Assembly (NCBI RefSeq): GCF_000711725.1
Contig: NZ_JONP01000022.1
Span: 22,651-86,650 of the forward strand
Source of the DNA: Roseomonas aerilata DSM 19363
Lineage (GTDB): Bacteria > Pseudomonadota > Alphaproteobacteria > Acetobacterales > Acetobacteraceae
Length of the DNA: 64,000 bases
Direction of reading: 5' to 3'
Of this stretch, positions 8,248-21,032 are shown in pieces. Within the stretch, counting starts at the first letter, position 1; every line of letters begins with the position of its first letter. The notes under the pieces are model-generated. The model was not told the origin of the DNA. It saw only the letters and a list, made by a program, of their open reading frames with translations, and did no database searches. The position numbers and the translations under genes are program-made.

Positions 8248-10484
8248 TGGCCGAGCTCCTGCTCGAACTCCTCTCCGAGGAGATTCCCGCCCGCATGCAG
8301 GCCCGCGCGGCCGAGGACCTCGCGCGGCTGCTGCCGGAGGCGCTGAAGCCCGCCGGGCTGGCGCTGGAGGCTCCGCGTACCCTGCACGGCCCGCGCCGCA
8401 TCGCGCTCGTCGCGGGGTTGCCCGCCGCGACGCCGGCCAGCGAGCGCGAGGAGAAGGGCCCCCGCCTCGGCGCCCCTGAAGCCGCGCTTGGCGGCTTCGC
8501 CCGCAAGCACGCGCTGCCCGAAGCTGCCGTTGCCGCCATGCGCTCGGCGACCGGAGCAGCGGATGCGCCAGTCTATGAGGCGGAGGGGCTGACCATCCTC
8601 GCCCGCCCCGAGAAGTCCGGCGCCTCCTTCCTCCTGCGGCTGAGGAACCCCGCGCGGCCGAGCGCCGAGGTGCTGGCCGAGGCCATCCCCGCCCTCATCC
8701 GCCGCTTTCCCTGGCCGAAGTCGATGCGCTGGGGCACCTCGGACCTCATCTGGGTCCGCCCCCTCCAGCGCATCCTCTGCCTGCTCGACGGCGCCGTGGT
8801 GCCGCTGTCGCTCGCCGAGGGCGACGATGCCGCGCACGGCCTGCGCTCGGCGGATCTGACCGAAGGCCACCGCATCCAGTCCCCCGGCGCCTTCCCCGTC
8901 GCCTCCGCCGCGGAATACGAGGCGGGCCTGCGGGAGCGTTCCGTCATTCCCGACGCTGCCGAGCGCGAGCGGATGATCGAGGCGGGCCTCGCCGCCCTGG
9001 CTGAGGCCGAGGGGCTTGAGGTGGTGCCCGACCGCGGGTTGCTGGCCGAGGTCGCGGGCCTGGTCGAATGGCCCGTGCCCCTGCTCGGCCGTATCGACGA
9101 CGCCTTCATGGATCTGCCGCCCGAGCTGATGCGGACGACCATGCGGGTGAACCAGCGCTACTTCGCCCTTCGTCATAAGGACGGCCGCCCCGCCGCCCGC
9201 TTCGCCCTCGTCGCCAACATCGCGGCGCATGACGGCGGCGCGGCGATCGTCGGCGGCAACGAGCGGGTGCTGCGCGCCCGCCTCTCCGACGCGCGCTTCT
9301 TCTGGGACCTGGATCTCAAGCAGCCGCTCGAGTCCTTCCTGCCGAAGCTCGACGCCGCCGTCTTCCATGCCAAGCTCGGCACCCAGGGCGACCGGGTCCG
9401 GCGGCTGGAGCGGCTGGCGCGGCACATCGCGCCGATGGTGGGCGCCGAGCCCGACCTCGCCGCCCTCGCCGCGCGCCTGGCCAAGGCCGACCTCGCCTCC
9501 GGCATGGTGGGCGAATTCCCGGAACTGCAGGGCGTGATGGGCCGCTACTACGCCCTGCACGCTGGCGAGGACCCGCGCGTGGCCGAGGCCATCGGCGCAC
9601 ATTACCGGCCGCTGGGACCGGGAGATGCCGTGCCGTCCGAGCCGGTGGCGGTGGCGGTCGCGCTGGCGGACAAGCTCGACCAGCTCGCCGGCTTCTTCGC
9701 GGCCGACGAGCGCCCGACCGGCTCCGGCGACCCGTACGCGCTGCGCCGGGCCGCGCTCGGCGTGATCCGCATCGTCCGCGAGAACCGCCTGCGCCTGCCG
9801 CTGGCCGATGCGGTCGCCGAGGCCTTCTTCGGCTACCCCATGGCACAGGGCAGCACTGCCACGCCGGAGTTCGGCATGGCAGTGGCCGCGGAGCGGATGA
9901 ATGCCGGCTGGAAGCCGCCCGCCGATTCATCGCACCCGCCCATGGTCGCGGCCTTCGCGCAGGGCGTGGTGGAGTTCCTCGCCGAGCGCCTGCGTGTTCA
10001 GATGCGGGCCGAGGGGCTGCGTCACGACCTCGTGGCCGCCGCCTTCGGCACCTCGGGCGACGACGACCTGAACCGGCTGCTCGCCCGCGCGGACGCGCTG
10101 CGCGACTTCCTCTCCACGCCCGAGGGAACCGACCTGCTCGCCGCCTATCGCCGGGCGGCGAACATCCTGCGGATCGAGGAGAAGAAGGACGGACGGAGCT
10201 ACGCCGCCGCCATCATCCCCGACCTCCTCCGCGCGCCCGAGGAGATCGCCCTCGCCGCCGCGCTTGAGGCCGCGCGGCCAGCGGTGGGCGCCGCGCTCGG
10301 GCGCGAGGACTTCGAGGGCGCGATGGCAGCCCTGGCGCCTTTGCGGGCCCCGGTCGATGCCTTTTTTGATCGGGTAACCGTTAACGACCCGGATAGGGCT
10401 CTGCGCGAGAACCGGCTAGGATTGCTGGCGATGCTGCGCGGGGCCATGGACGAGCTCGCCGACATCGCGCGCATCGAGGCTTGA
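8247..10484 (+). CDS. glyS: glycine--tRNA ligase beta subunit
   Basis: A 745-residue beta subunit, needed for tRNA recognition in the heterotetrameric enzyme. It begins [18 protein letters not shown], the family hallmark, contains ELMRTTMRVNQRYFAL, and ends in an anticodon-binding DALR-like helical region (VDAFFDRVTVNDPDRALREN). The TGATG junction with glyQ implies translational coupling and fixes the start. Confidence 0.97.
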   Translation: MAELLLELLSEEIPARMQARAAEDLARLLPEALKPAGLALEAPRTLHGPRRIALVAGLPAATPASEREEKGPRLGAPEAALGGFARKHALPEAAVAAMRSATGAADAPVYEAEGLTILARPEKSGASFLLRLRNPARPSAEVLAEAIPALIRRFPWPKSMRWGTSDLIWVRPLQRILCLLDGAVVPLSLAEGDDAAHGLRSADLTEGHRIQSPGAFPVASAAEYEAGLRERSVIPDAAERERMIEAGLAALAEAEGLEVVPDRGLLAEVAGLVEWPVPLLGRIDDAFMDLPPELMRTTMRVNQRYFALRHKDGRPAARFALVANIAAHDGGAAIVGGNERVLRARLSDARFFWDLDLKQPLESFLPKLDAAVFHAKLGTQGDRVRRLERLARHIAPMVGAEPDLAALAARLAKADLASGMVGEFPELQGVMGRYYALHAGEDPRVAEAIGAHYRPLGPGDAVPSEPVAVAVALADKLDQLAGFFAADERPTGSGDPYALRRAALGVIRIVRENRLRLPLADAVAEAFFGYPMAQGSTATPEFGMAVAAERMNAGWKPPADSSHPPMVAAFAQGVVEFLAERLRVQMRAEGLRHDLVAAAFGTSGDDDLNRLLARADALRDFLSTPEGTDLLAAYRRAANILRIEEKKDGRSYAAAIIPDLLRAPEEIALAAALEAARPAVGAALGREDFEGAMAALAPLRAPVDAFFDRVTVNDPDRALRENRLGLLAMLRGAMDELADIARIEA

Positions 10485-10495
10485 AGGAACAGGTC

Positions 10496-13180
<2,685 letters not shown>

Positions 13181-13191
13181 GGGCGGTGTTG

Positions 13192-13446
13192 GTGACTCCG
13201 GGGAGAGGAAGAAGGAATTCTTCCTCTCCCCGGACCCCTCACCATCATCTTTTTCTTCGAGTCTGCATCACTGAACGGCCGGTGCGCCTCGGGTCTTGGA
13301 CCCGAGGCGACTGCACGCACAGGAAAGGCACCAGAAGAAGCAAGGGCCTCCATCATCGCATCCGCGACAGTCAGATGGGGATCCAAGGGCCTCAGGCCCT
13401 TGGCGGGTGAGGTCCGGAGAGGGCAGAGCCCTCTCCAGGGCCGCAA
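13192..13446 (+). repeat. four-hairpin interspersed repeat, copy 2
   Basis: This is the best-preserved copy and serves here as reference. Hairpin 1: perfect 17-bp stem, TCCGGGGAGAGGAAGAA at 13,197-13,213 and its complement at 13,218-13,234, loop GGAA. Hairpin 2: 13,285-13,309, perfect CGCCTCGGGTC/GACCCGAGGCG, loop TTG. Hairpin 3: 13,383-13,403. Hairpin 4: 13,416-13,436. It occupies almost the whole gap between the convergent ppdK and xth. Confidence 0.95.
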
Positions 13447-13455
13447 GCACGGTTC

Positions 13456-14286
13456 CTAAACCGCGACCTCTACCAGCACCGGCACATGATCACTCGTCTG
13501 GACCCAGTCCCGCGCGTCCTTCAGCACCGCGTGGCGCTTCAGGCCCGGCGCGAGGTCCTGGCTGACCCAGACATGGTCCAACCGTCGCCCGCGATTTGCC
13601 GCGCGCCAGTCCTTCGCGCGATAGGACCACCACGTGTAGAGCTTCTCCTCCGCCGGCACGAAGTGGCGGAGGGCGTCGTACCAGTTGCCCGCCTCCTGCC
13701 AGCGGGTGATGGCCTCCACCTCGACGGGCGTGTGCGAGACGACGCCGGCCATCTGCTTGTGGCTCCAGACGTCGTGCTCCATCGGGGCAATGTTCAGGTC
13801 GCCGACGAGCACGGCGCGCCGGGCTTGCCCGCGCCCGGCGGTCCAGGCGGTCACCTCCGCCACGAAGTCCAGCTTATGGGCGAACTTCGGATTCACAGCC
13901 GGGTCGGGCACGTCCCCGCCGGCGGGGACGTAGAAGTTGTGCACCTCCACCGGCCCGCCCGGCAGGTCCACGGAAACGCCGAGGTGCCGGCAGTCGCCCT
14001 TGCCGCACCAGTCCTGCCCGTCCGGTAGAACCGTCAGCGGATGGCGGGAGAGGACCGCGACGCCGTTGTAGCCCTTCATGCCCGTGATGACGCGGTGTTC
14101 GTAGCCGAGCGCGGCCGCGGCCTCGTGCGGGAAGTGCTCGTCCGGCGTCTTCGTCTCCTGCAGGCAGAGGACGTCGGGGTCGAGCGCCTCCACGACACCG
14201 GCGAGGAGCGGCGCGCGGAGGCGGACGGAGTTGATGTTCCAGGTGGCCACGCGCAGCGGCGCGGCCACCGAGGAGAGTGCCGCCAT
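13456..14286 (-). CDS. xth: exodeoxyribonuclease III / AP endonuclease
   Basis: A 276-residue EEP-fold nuclease acting in base excision repair (3'-5' exonuclease and AP endonuclease). The family motifs are in order: LRVATWNINSVR, PDVLCLQETKT (catalytic E), YNGVAVLSRHP, VLVGDLNIAP (D and N), RRLDHVWVS and TSDHVPV (catalytic D-H). Its ATG overlaps the stop of the FAA hydrolase gene (TGATG), so the two are co-transcribed. Confidence 0.94.
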   Translation of the reverse strand: MAALSSVAAPLRVATWNINSVRLRAPLLAGVVEALDPDVLCLQETKTPDEHFPHEAAAALGYEHRVITGMKGYNGVAVLSRHPLTVLPDGQDWCGKGDCRHLGVSVDLPGGPVEVHNFYVPAGGDVPDPAVNPKFAHKLDFVAEVTAWTAGRGQARRAVLVGDLNIAPMEHDVWSHKQMAGVVSHTPVEVEAITRWQEAGNWYDALRHFVPAEEKLYTWWSYRAKDWRAANRGRRLDHVWVSQDLAPGLKRHAVLKDARDWVQTSDHVPVLVEVAV

Positions 14287-14969
14287 CAGACGATGCGGGT
14301 CGTGACCGTTCCGACGCCCTCGATCACGCCCTCGAGCAGGTCGCCCCGCTGCACGGCGGCCACGTTCTCCGGCGTGCCGGTCATGATAAGGTCGCCCGGC
14401 TCGAGCTTCACGAGGCGGGAGAGGTTCGCGATCACCTCCGGCACGGCCCAGATCATCTTCGAGAGATCGGAGGTCTGGCGAACCTGGCCGTTCACCTTCA
14501 GCTCGATCAGGCCCTTGCCGGGATCGATGGAGCCGGCCGGCACCAGCTCGCCGAGCGGGGCAGAGTGGTCGAAGGCCTTGCCCATGTCCCAGGGACGACC
14601 GGTCTTCTTGGCCGCGTTCTGAATGTCGCGGCGGGTCATGTCGAGGCCGGCGCAGTAGCCCCAGACATGGTTCAGCGCGTCCGCTTCCTGGATGTCGCTG
14701 CCGCTCACGCCGATGGCGACGACGAGCTCCATCTCGTGATGCAGGTCCTTCGTCTCGGTCGGATAGGGCATGTCGGCGCCGTTGATGACGATCGAGTCAG
14801 CGGGCTTCGTGAAGTAGAAGGGCGGCTCGCGGTCGGGGTCGCTGCCCATCTCGCGCGCGTGCTCGGCATAGTTGCGGCCGACGCAGAAGATGCGGCGCAC
14901 CGGGAAGAGGCCGCCGCCGCGCACGGGCAGAGCCGCGATCGCGGGTGGGGCAATGACGTAGTCGGCCAT
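14286..14969 (-). CDS. fumarylacetoacetate hydrolase family protein
   Basis: A 227-residue FAH-fold enzyme. It has FCVGRNYAEHAREMG near the N-terminus, HHEMELVVAIG (E-x-E metal ligands), WGYCAGLDMTRRD and GDLIMTGTPENV, all typical of fumarylpyruvate/acylpyruvate hydrolases that cleave C-C bonds in 2-oxo acids. The substrate cannot be decided from sequence. It is translationally coupled to xth. A terminator-ended candidate RNA lies about 100 bp upstream. Confidence 0.9.
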   Translation of the reverse strand: MADYVIAPPAIAALPVRGGGLFPVRRIFCVGRNYAEHAREMGSDPDREPPFYFTKPADSIVINGADMPYPTETKDLHHEMELVVAIGVSGSDIQEADALNHVWGYCAGLDMTRRDIQNAAKKTGRPWDMGKAFDHSAPLGELVPAGSIDPGKGLIELKVNGQVRQTSDLSKMIWAVPEVIANLSRLVKLEPGDLIMTGTPENVAAVQRGDLLEGVIEGVGTVTTRIV

Positions 14970-15072
14970 GGGCAGGGGGTCCGATCCGGTTCAGGGAGCG
15001 CCCGAGGGTATAGGCCGGCAGGAAGGAGCCGAACAGCCGAGCCCATCGGGAGAGTGCCGGATCCTGCGCCGC

Positions 15073-15110
15073 AAAAAAGTGGCGCCCGGTAAGGGGGGTC
15101 ACCGGGCGCC
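15073..15110 (-). terminator. intrinsic terminator on the minus strand
   Basis: A perfect 10-bp stem, GGCGCCCGGT/ACCGGGCGCC (15,081-15,110, 10-nt loop), is followed on the minus strand by AC and then six Ts. It could end a transcript from the GATase gene, end an independent small RNA, or act as an attenuator for the FAA-xth genes. Confidence 0.8.
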
Positions 15111-15215
15111 GTACGCTACTTTCCGATCGGATTACCTTATTGGTCGGGTGAGCCGGCAGGGGAGGCCGGCCACCACTGGCTCGTCACCAGCGGTGCAACA
15201 TTACCAATATCCACA
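15073..15215 (-). ncRNA. candidate structured small RNA or 5' leader
   Basis: Read on the minus strand, ATTGGT (15,208-15,203) pairs with ACCAAT (15,144-15,139). This closes a loop holding two hairpins: ACCGCTGG/CCAGTGGT (15,194-15,172) and GCCGGC/GCCGGC (15,170-15,152). A strong terminator follows. The one imperfect pair of the first hairpin is G-U on the minus strand but A-C on the plus strand, favouring minus transcription. A weak promoter-like TTGCAT-N17-GTAATG lies just upstream. I do not match it to a known RNA family. Confidence 0.45.
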
Positions 15216-15303
15216 GGTGGAATGCAAAGCGGACTCCCCCCGCTGCGATCACAGCAGCGTGAGCCTCCTGAATTTCCAGCAGCGAATACGGCCAGAATCG
15301 TAA

Positions 15304-16110
15304 TTATTCCGCTGCTACAGACATAGAAAACCCGCTCCCGACTCGGCGCCGGGCCGCGAACTGGAGCGCTGCTTCTCCGAATCGATCGAAGATCCGGCGG
15401 GAGAGCTGGTCTCGTTCCCAGTCATATTCCGGGTGCCACTGCACGCCCACTGCAAAGCCCGGGGCGCCCTCTATGCTCGCTGCCTCGATCGTGCCGTCCG
15501 GCGCCCAGGCCTCAGGTCGCAGGCGCGGCGCTGGCCGGGCCACGCCCTGGTTGTGCAGGGAGTTCACGGGCACGGCCGCCGGATTGTAGGAGAGGCCGTC
15601 CCAGAGCTGTGCGAGGCCGCTTTCCGGGGCGACGCGCACGGGGTGGGCCTTGCCGGTCTTCACCCGCGCGAGCGTCTGGTCGCTCGGCGTGGAGTGGTCC
15701 ATCCGGCCATCGAGATCCTGGATTCGCTGGTCGAGCGAGCCGCCGAGGGCGACATTCAGCTCCTGGAAGCCGCGGCAGATCGCCAGGAGCGGCACGCCCT
15801 CCGCCACCGCCGCGCGGATGAGGGGAAGGGTGGTCGCGTCCCGTGCCAGGTCCTCGGGCGTACCCTCCGCGTGGCAGGGGCCGTCGTAGTAGACCGGGCA
15901 CACATTCGACCGGCTGCCCGTCAGCAACAGTCCATCCAGCCGCGAGAGAAGCTCCCGCGACACCTCCTCGCCCGCGGCGGGAAGCAGCACCGGCATCCCG
16001 CCGACCGGGCCGAGCACCACCCGGACGTAGTGATCCGATGCTGCGTGGTTCGGCATCCCGGTGGGGCCGAAAGGCTTGATGCAACAGGAAATGCCAATCA
16101 GGGGCCTCAT
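15304..16110 (-). CDS. class I glutamine amidotransferase-like hydrolase (gamma-glutamyl-GABA hydrolase type)
   Basis: A 268-residue protein of the peptidase C26/PuuD family, which hydrolyses gamma-glutamyl amides. The nucleophile motif is LLAICRGFQELNVALGG and the His-Glu pair is in VGVQWHPEYDWE; VNSLHNQGV also fits. The start at ATG 16110 (MRPLIGIS) matches the family; an in-frame ATG at 16146 is unlikely. No polyamine genes are next to it, so puuD is not assigned. Confidence 0.87.
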   Translation of the reverse strand: MRPLIGISCCIKPFGPTGMPNHAASDHYVRVVLGPVGGMPVLLPAAGEEVSRELLSRLDGLLLTGSRSNVCPVYYDGPCHAEGTPEDLARDATTLPLIRAAVAEGVPLLAICRGFQELNVALGGSLDQRIQDLDGRMDHSTPSDQTLARVKTGKAHPVRVAPESGLAQLWDGLSYNPAAVPVNSLHNQGVARPAPRLRPEAWAPDGTIEAASIEGAPGFAVGVQWHPEYDWERDQLSRRIFDRFGEAALQFAARRRVGSGFSMSVAAE

Positions 16111-16314
16111 ACTGCCTATGTCGCAACGGCAGCATGTCAGTTTCAAGGCAGAAGCGACGTGAGAGTGTCTGATCCGGCCTGCGCGCCATGGCTGTGTCGC
16201 GCCGGTCGCACCTGCCGAAGGATCCCCGGTGCTGGACCTGCACCCGTTGAACCCATCCAGGCGGGGCGGCAGCGAGGATGGGAACTCACGCCGGTCGGGT
16301 GCCGGCAGGGTCGA

Positions 16315-16953
16315 TCAATTATTGTCGACCGGGCCGGCCTGGAAGCGCGGATCGTTGAAGTCGAAGACGGCACGGTCCAGCCGCACGCCGGTTTCGATGG
16401 CAGAGAGGGTGACGCGGGTGGTGCGCCCCTGGCTATCCACCACCAGCCACTGCCGCAACTCCATCGGGCTTTCCGCGAAGACAAGGGTGATGCGCCCCTC
16501 CGCCGGGTTCGCGGTGCGGTACACCGTCACCCGCAGGAGGCCGCCCTCGCGCTGCACCCCCGACACCGTCACGTCGCCCGAGAGCACGATCCGCTCCCGC
16601 AGGAGGATGCCGAGCGGGGTGGAGCCGACGGGCACGATGGAGGGCTGCCGCAACTCCTTGTCGTAATGCATGAACTGTCCGGCATTGGCGATCAGCAGCA
16701 GCGGCTCCGGCGGATCGTAGTCGAAGCGCATGCGCCCGGGCCGCCAGATCAGCGCCGTTCCCTGAGCCGTCGCCCCGTTCTGGGCGATCTGGATGAAGCG
16801 GGCGCGCAGCGTGGTCAGCCCGTTGAGATAGGCCTCCGCGCGCTGGATATCCGTGCGGTCCCGAGCCGAGAGCGCTGCGCCTTGGGCAACGGCCGGGCCC
16901 GCGGGCGGGAGCAGGGACAGGAGGGGGAGGGCGGCGAGGAGGCGTCTGCGCAT
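16315..16953 (-). CDS. lolA: LolA-like outer-membrane lipoprotein carrier
   Basis: A 212-residue periplasmic protein. It has a signal peptide (MRRRLLAALPLLSLLPP...AVAQ, residues 1-24), then the LolA fold: LTTLRARFIQIAQNG, GRMRFDYDPPEPLLLIANAG, YDKELRQPS and a C-terminal WLVVDSQGRTTRV strand. LolA shuttles lipoproteins from LolCDE to the outer membrane. The start at ATG 16953 places the signal peptide first. The neighbourhood lolA ... xth recurs in alphaproteobacteria. Confidence 0.88.
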   Translation of the reverse strand: MRRRLLAALPLLSLLPPAGPAVAQGAALSARDRTDIQRAEAYLNGLTTLRARFIQIAQNGATAQGTALIWRPGRMRFDYDPPEPLLLIANAGQFMHYDKELRQPSIVPVGSTPLGILLRERIVLSGDVTVSGVQREGGLLRVTVYRTANPAEGRITLVFAESPMELRQWLVVDSQGRTTRVTLSAIETGVRLDRAVFDFNDPRFQAGPVDNN

Positions 16954-17070
16954 CCGGTTCAGATGGCGCGAGAAGGGGGCCGGGGGAAGGGCCGAGGGGA
17001 AGCAGGGAAAGGGAAGCGCGTGGGAACACGGTCTGGAACCGGAACGCACGGGCCGCGTTAAGCCAAATGT

Positions 17071-17086
17071 AAGACTGATCAGTCTT
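17071..17086. promoter_or_regulatory. perfect 16-bp palindrome, putative operator
   Basis: AAGACTGATCAGTCTT is a perfect palindrome in the 143-bp intergenic region between lolA (minus) and the glycosyltransferase-like gene (plus), 11 bp before the latter's ATG. Its size and symmetry resemble operators of TetR-type dimers. No TetR gene is in the window. Confidence 0.5.
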
Positions 17087-17096
17087 CACTCCCGAT

Positions 17097-17759
17097 ATGG
17101 ACACCATGGCAACCGCTCTCCACCGGTCCTCGAGCAGCGTCGATCTCCCCTGGGCCGCAGCCCAGCACGGGAACGCGCGTCCGGTGGAACCGGCTGCGGG
17201 CCTGCCCGTGGCCGTGGTCTGTGTCTCGGTGGGGCCGCAGAATCTGCCGAGGCTGCGCTCCTTCCTTCTCTCGCTTGCCCGCTCCCGCGCGGCGTGCGGC
17301 GTGCCAGTGGCACACGGCGCCCTGGCTGTCCTTATCCTCGCATCGCCGGTGGCGGAGGCCCTGGCCCTCGTGGACGGGCTGGTGGCCGATTATCCATTCC
17401 CGCTTCGCGTCCAGGCGCCGGCCGATGCGCTTGGCGCCGCCAGTCTGGCCGCCGAATGGGCGGCGGCCCTGGGTGCACCGGACCTTCCCGTGCTGCTGGC
17501 GGACGCGGCCGCTCCGGTCGCCCCTCGCTGGGCCTACGAGACACTCTCGGCCCTGCGGGACGGCGCCGACATCGTCTCCGCCCGCACCGGCTTCCTGGGG
17601 CGCCTGCTGTTCGGCCCCGGCCAGCCCGTTGCTCTCTCCGGCAAGGCGCGCCGCATGATGGAGGGCCATGCCGGGTCGCGCGCCGATGCCGGCTGGGCCG
17701 GGCGCTTCTCCCCCTGGCGCCGCCCCCGGCATTCCGGGCTGCTCTCCGCAAGCCACTAG
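17097..17759 (+). CDS. glycosyltransferase-2-like protein, poorly conserved
   Basis: A 220-residue protein with a GT-A-like N-terminal strand (LPVAVVCVSVGPQNLPRLRSFLLSLARS), a LLADAAAPVAPRWAYETLSALRDGADIVSARTG region reminiscent of a GT2 acceptor site, and a short Arg/Pro-rich end. The D-x-D metal motif is degenerate (DAAA), so activity is doubtful. The reverse strand is open across the same region, but the plus-strand protein composition looks more like a real protein. Function unknown. Confidence 0.5.
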   Translation: MDTMATALHRSSSSVDLPWAAAQHGNARPVEPAAGLPVAVVCVSVGPQNLPRLRSFLLSLARSRAACGVPVAHGALAVLILASPVAEALALVDGLVADYPFPLRVQAPADALGAASLAAEWAAALGAPDLPVLLADAAAPVAPRWAYETLSALRDGADIVSARTGFLGRLLFGPGQPVALSGKARRMMEGHAGSRADAGWAGRFSPWRRPRHSGLLSASH

Positions 17760-17847
17760 GCGAATCGCTCCTGCCAGGGCGCAACGCGCCCTGGACAGAA
17801 TGCCCGCGTCCCCCGAGACTCCGTACCCGAAGGCGGCGAGGTGAGCG

Positions 17848-18186
17848 GTGCGGGGCAGGATCGGCGACGACCAGGTAGTGGAACTGGCCGAGATGTTCCG
17901 GCTGATGAGCGACCCCACGCGGCTCAGCATCATCCTCGCCTGCCTGGACGCCCCCGCCGCGGTGGGAGAGATGGCGGAGCGCATCGGCATCTCCGGCAGC
18001 CTCGTCTCTCATCATTTGCGCCTGCTCCGCGCTGCGCGGCTGCTGCAGGCGGACCGGCGCGGCCGCCAGGTCTTCTACGCCGTGATGGACCAGCACGTGC
18101 GCTCCATGCTGACCGACATGGTGGACCACGTGACCGAGGACGGGGCAGAGGGGGAGGCCGAAGGCGAGGTCGCCTCACCCGGCTGA
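17848..18186 (+). CDS. ArsR/SmtB family winged-helix regulator
   Basis: A 112-residue protein: MFRLMSDPTRLSIILACLDAPAAVGEMAERIGISGSLVSHHLRLLRAARLLQADRRGRQVFYAV is the classic ArsR winged HTH. The usual metal-binding ELCVC motif is absent, so it probably does not sense arsenite or zinc in the classical way. The GTG start at 17848 sits very close to a GAGGTGAG sequence. It precedes the cta operon by 250 bp, but a regulatory link is only a guess. Confidence 0.85.
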   Translation: MRGRIGDDQVVELAEMFRLMSDPTRLSIILACLDAPAAVGEMAERIGISGSLVSHHLRLLRAARLLQADRRGRQVFYAVMDQHVRSMLTDMVDHVTEDGAEGEAEGEVASPG

Positions 18187-18436
18187 AGCCCTTTCCCGGC
18201 GGGCTGCACCCCGCGGGATTAACATCACCTCACTCTTGGCGTGGGCCCTTCCCGAAGGGCGATTCCACCCAATCTTGTGCGGCGCGGCGCCGCGTGATTA
18301 GTGTCGCTGGAGAACCCTCCCGTGCGCGGGGGCGGTACAGGCCGGCGCGCCCTGCGCCGGGACGGGACAGTGAAGCGGCGCGTGGCCGCCGGGCGTGCCT
18401 GGCGCGGCCTGCGGAACACCGGATCAGGACGGCGGA

Positions 18437-19342
18437 ATGCGGCGGATTTTCTCGAAGACCCGGGCCCTATCGACAGCCCTGGGCATGATGCTCCTGGCCG
18501 GGAGCGGCGCCTTCGCGCAGTCGCCCCCTGCGGGTCAGGCGCTCGGTGCCCCCGAGCCCTGGGCCATGGGCCTGCAGCCGGCCTACGGGCCGGTGAAGGC
18601 GGCGATTCACGACTTCAACGACCTCGTGCTCTACATCATCATCGCGATCACGATCTTCGTGGCCGCGCTGCTGGCCTGGGTGATCTTCCGCTACTCGGCG
18701 AAGCGGAACCCCCAGCCCTCCCGCACGAGCCACAACACCGTGCTCGAGATCGCCTGGACCGTCGTGCCGGTGCTGATCCTGCTCGTCATCGCCATCCCCT
18801 CCTTCCGCCTCATCTACTACGAGGACCGGGCCCGGGACGCGGACATGACCGTGAACGTGCAGGGCCGTCAGTGGTACTGGCACTACGAGTACCCGGATAA
18901 CGGCAACTTCAACTTCGACAGCTACCCCGTCGCCGAGGGTGACCTCCGCCCGGGCCAGCTCCGCAACCTGGCGGTGGACAACCCCCTGGTGGTGCCGGTG
19001 GGCGCGACGGTCCGGGTGCTCACCACCGGGCACGACGTGATCCACTCCTTCTTCGTGCCGAGCCTCGGCGTGCAGAAGTACACGATCCCCGGCCGCACGC
19101 TGGAGACCTGGTTCCGCGCGGATCGCGAGGGCACCTTCTACGGCCAGTGCAACCAGATCTGCGGCAACAACCACTGGTTCATGCCGATCGCCGTCCGCGC
19201 CGTGCCCCGGGCCGAGTTCGATACCTGGGCGGCCGAGGCGAAGCAGAAGTTCGCCGAGGGCGCTGCCCCCGGCTGGCCCGAGCGCGACCGCGCAACTTCG
19301 GTCGCGGTGGCCGATACCCCCTCCGTGGAGGTCCGCCGGTAA
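18437..19342 (+). CDS. ctaC: cytochrome c oxidase subunit II
   Basis: A 301-residue aa3-type oxidase subunit II that carries the CuA site. It has a signal peptide ending SGAFA, two membrane helices (LVLYIIIAITIFVAALLAWVIF; LEIAWTVVPVLILLVIAIP), then the cupredoxin domain with GRQWYWHYEYPD and the CuA ligands in GHDVIHSF and GQCNQICGNNHWFMP. It starts the cta operon. The preceding 250 bp should hold its promoter, but I cannot pick one with confidence. Confidence 0.97.
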   Translation: MRRIFSKTRALSTALGMMLLAGSGAFAQSPPAGQALGAPEPWAMGLQPAYGPVKAAIHDFNDLVLYIIIAITIFVAALLAWVIFRYSAKRNPQPSRTSHNTVLEIAWTVVPVLILLVIAIPSFRLIYYEDRARDADMTVNVQGRQWYWHYEYPDNGNFNFDSYPVAEGDLRPGQLRNLAVDNPLVVPVGATVRVLTTGHDVIHSFFVPSLGVQKYTIPGRTLETWFRADREGTFYGQCNQICGNNHWFMPIAVRAVPRAEFDTWAAEAKQKFAEGAAPGWPERDRATSVAVADTPSVEVRR

Positions 19343-20977
<1,635 letters not shown>

Positions 20978-21032
20978 CAGGGGCACCTTCCCGGTTGCGG
21001 TCCGCCGCGAGGGAACGATATGGAGCGTCACC

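Larger units (their letters stand above)
14970..15303. other. 334-bp gene-free gap with structured RNA candidate
   Basis: I see no protein gene. The gap contains a minus-strand terminator hairpin, a closed multi-branch fold just before it (see the ncRNA candidate), and a visibly less GC-rich stretch next to the GATase stop. Confidence 0.6.

Noticed and set aside
17079..17990. 303-codon minus-strand frame opposite the glycosyltransferase-like gene
   Set aside because: Its composition is low-complexity Arg/Gly/Ala and it crosses the palindrome and the ArsR start. The plus-strand frame has strand-helix patterns of a real protein, although confidence there is moderate.
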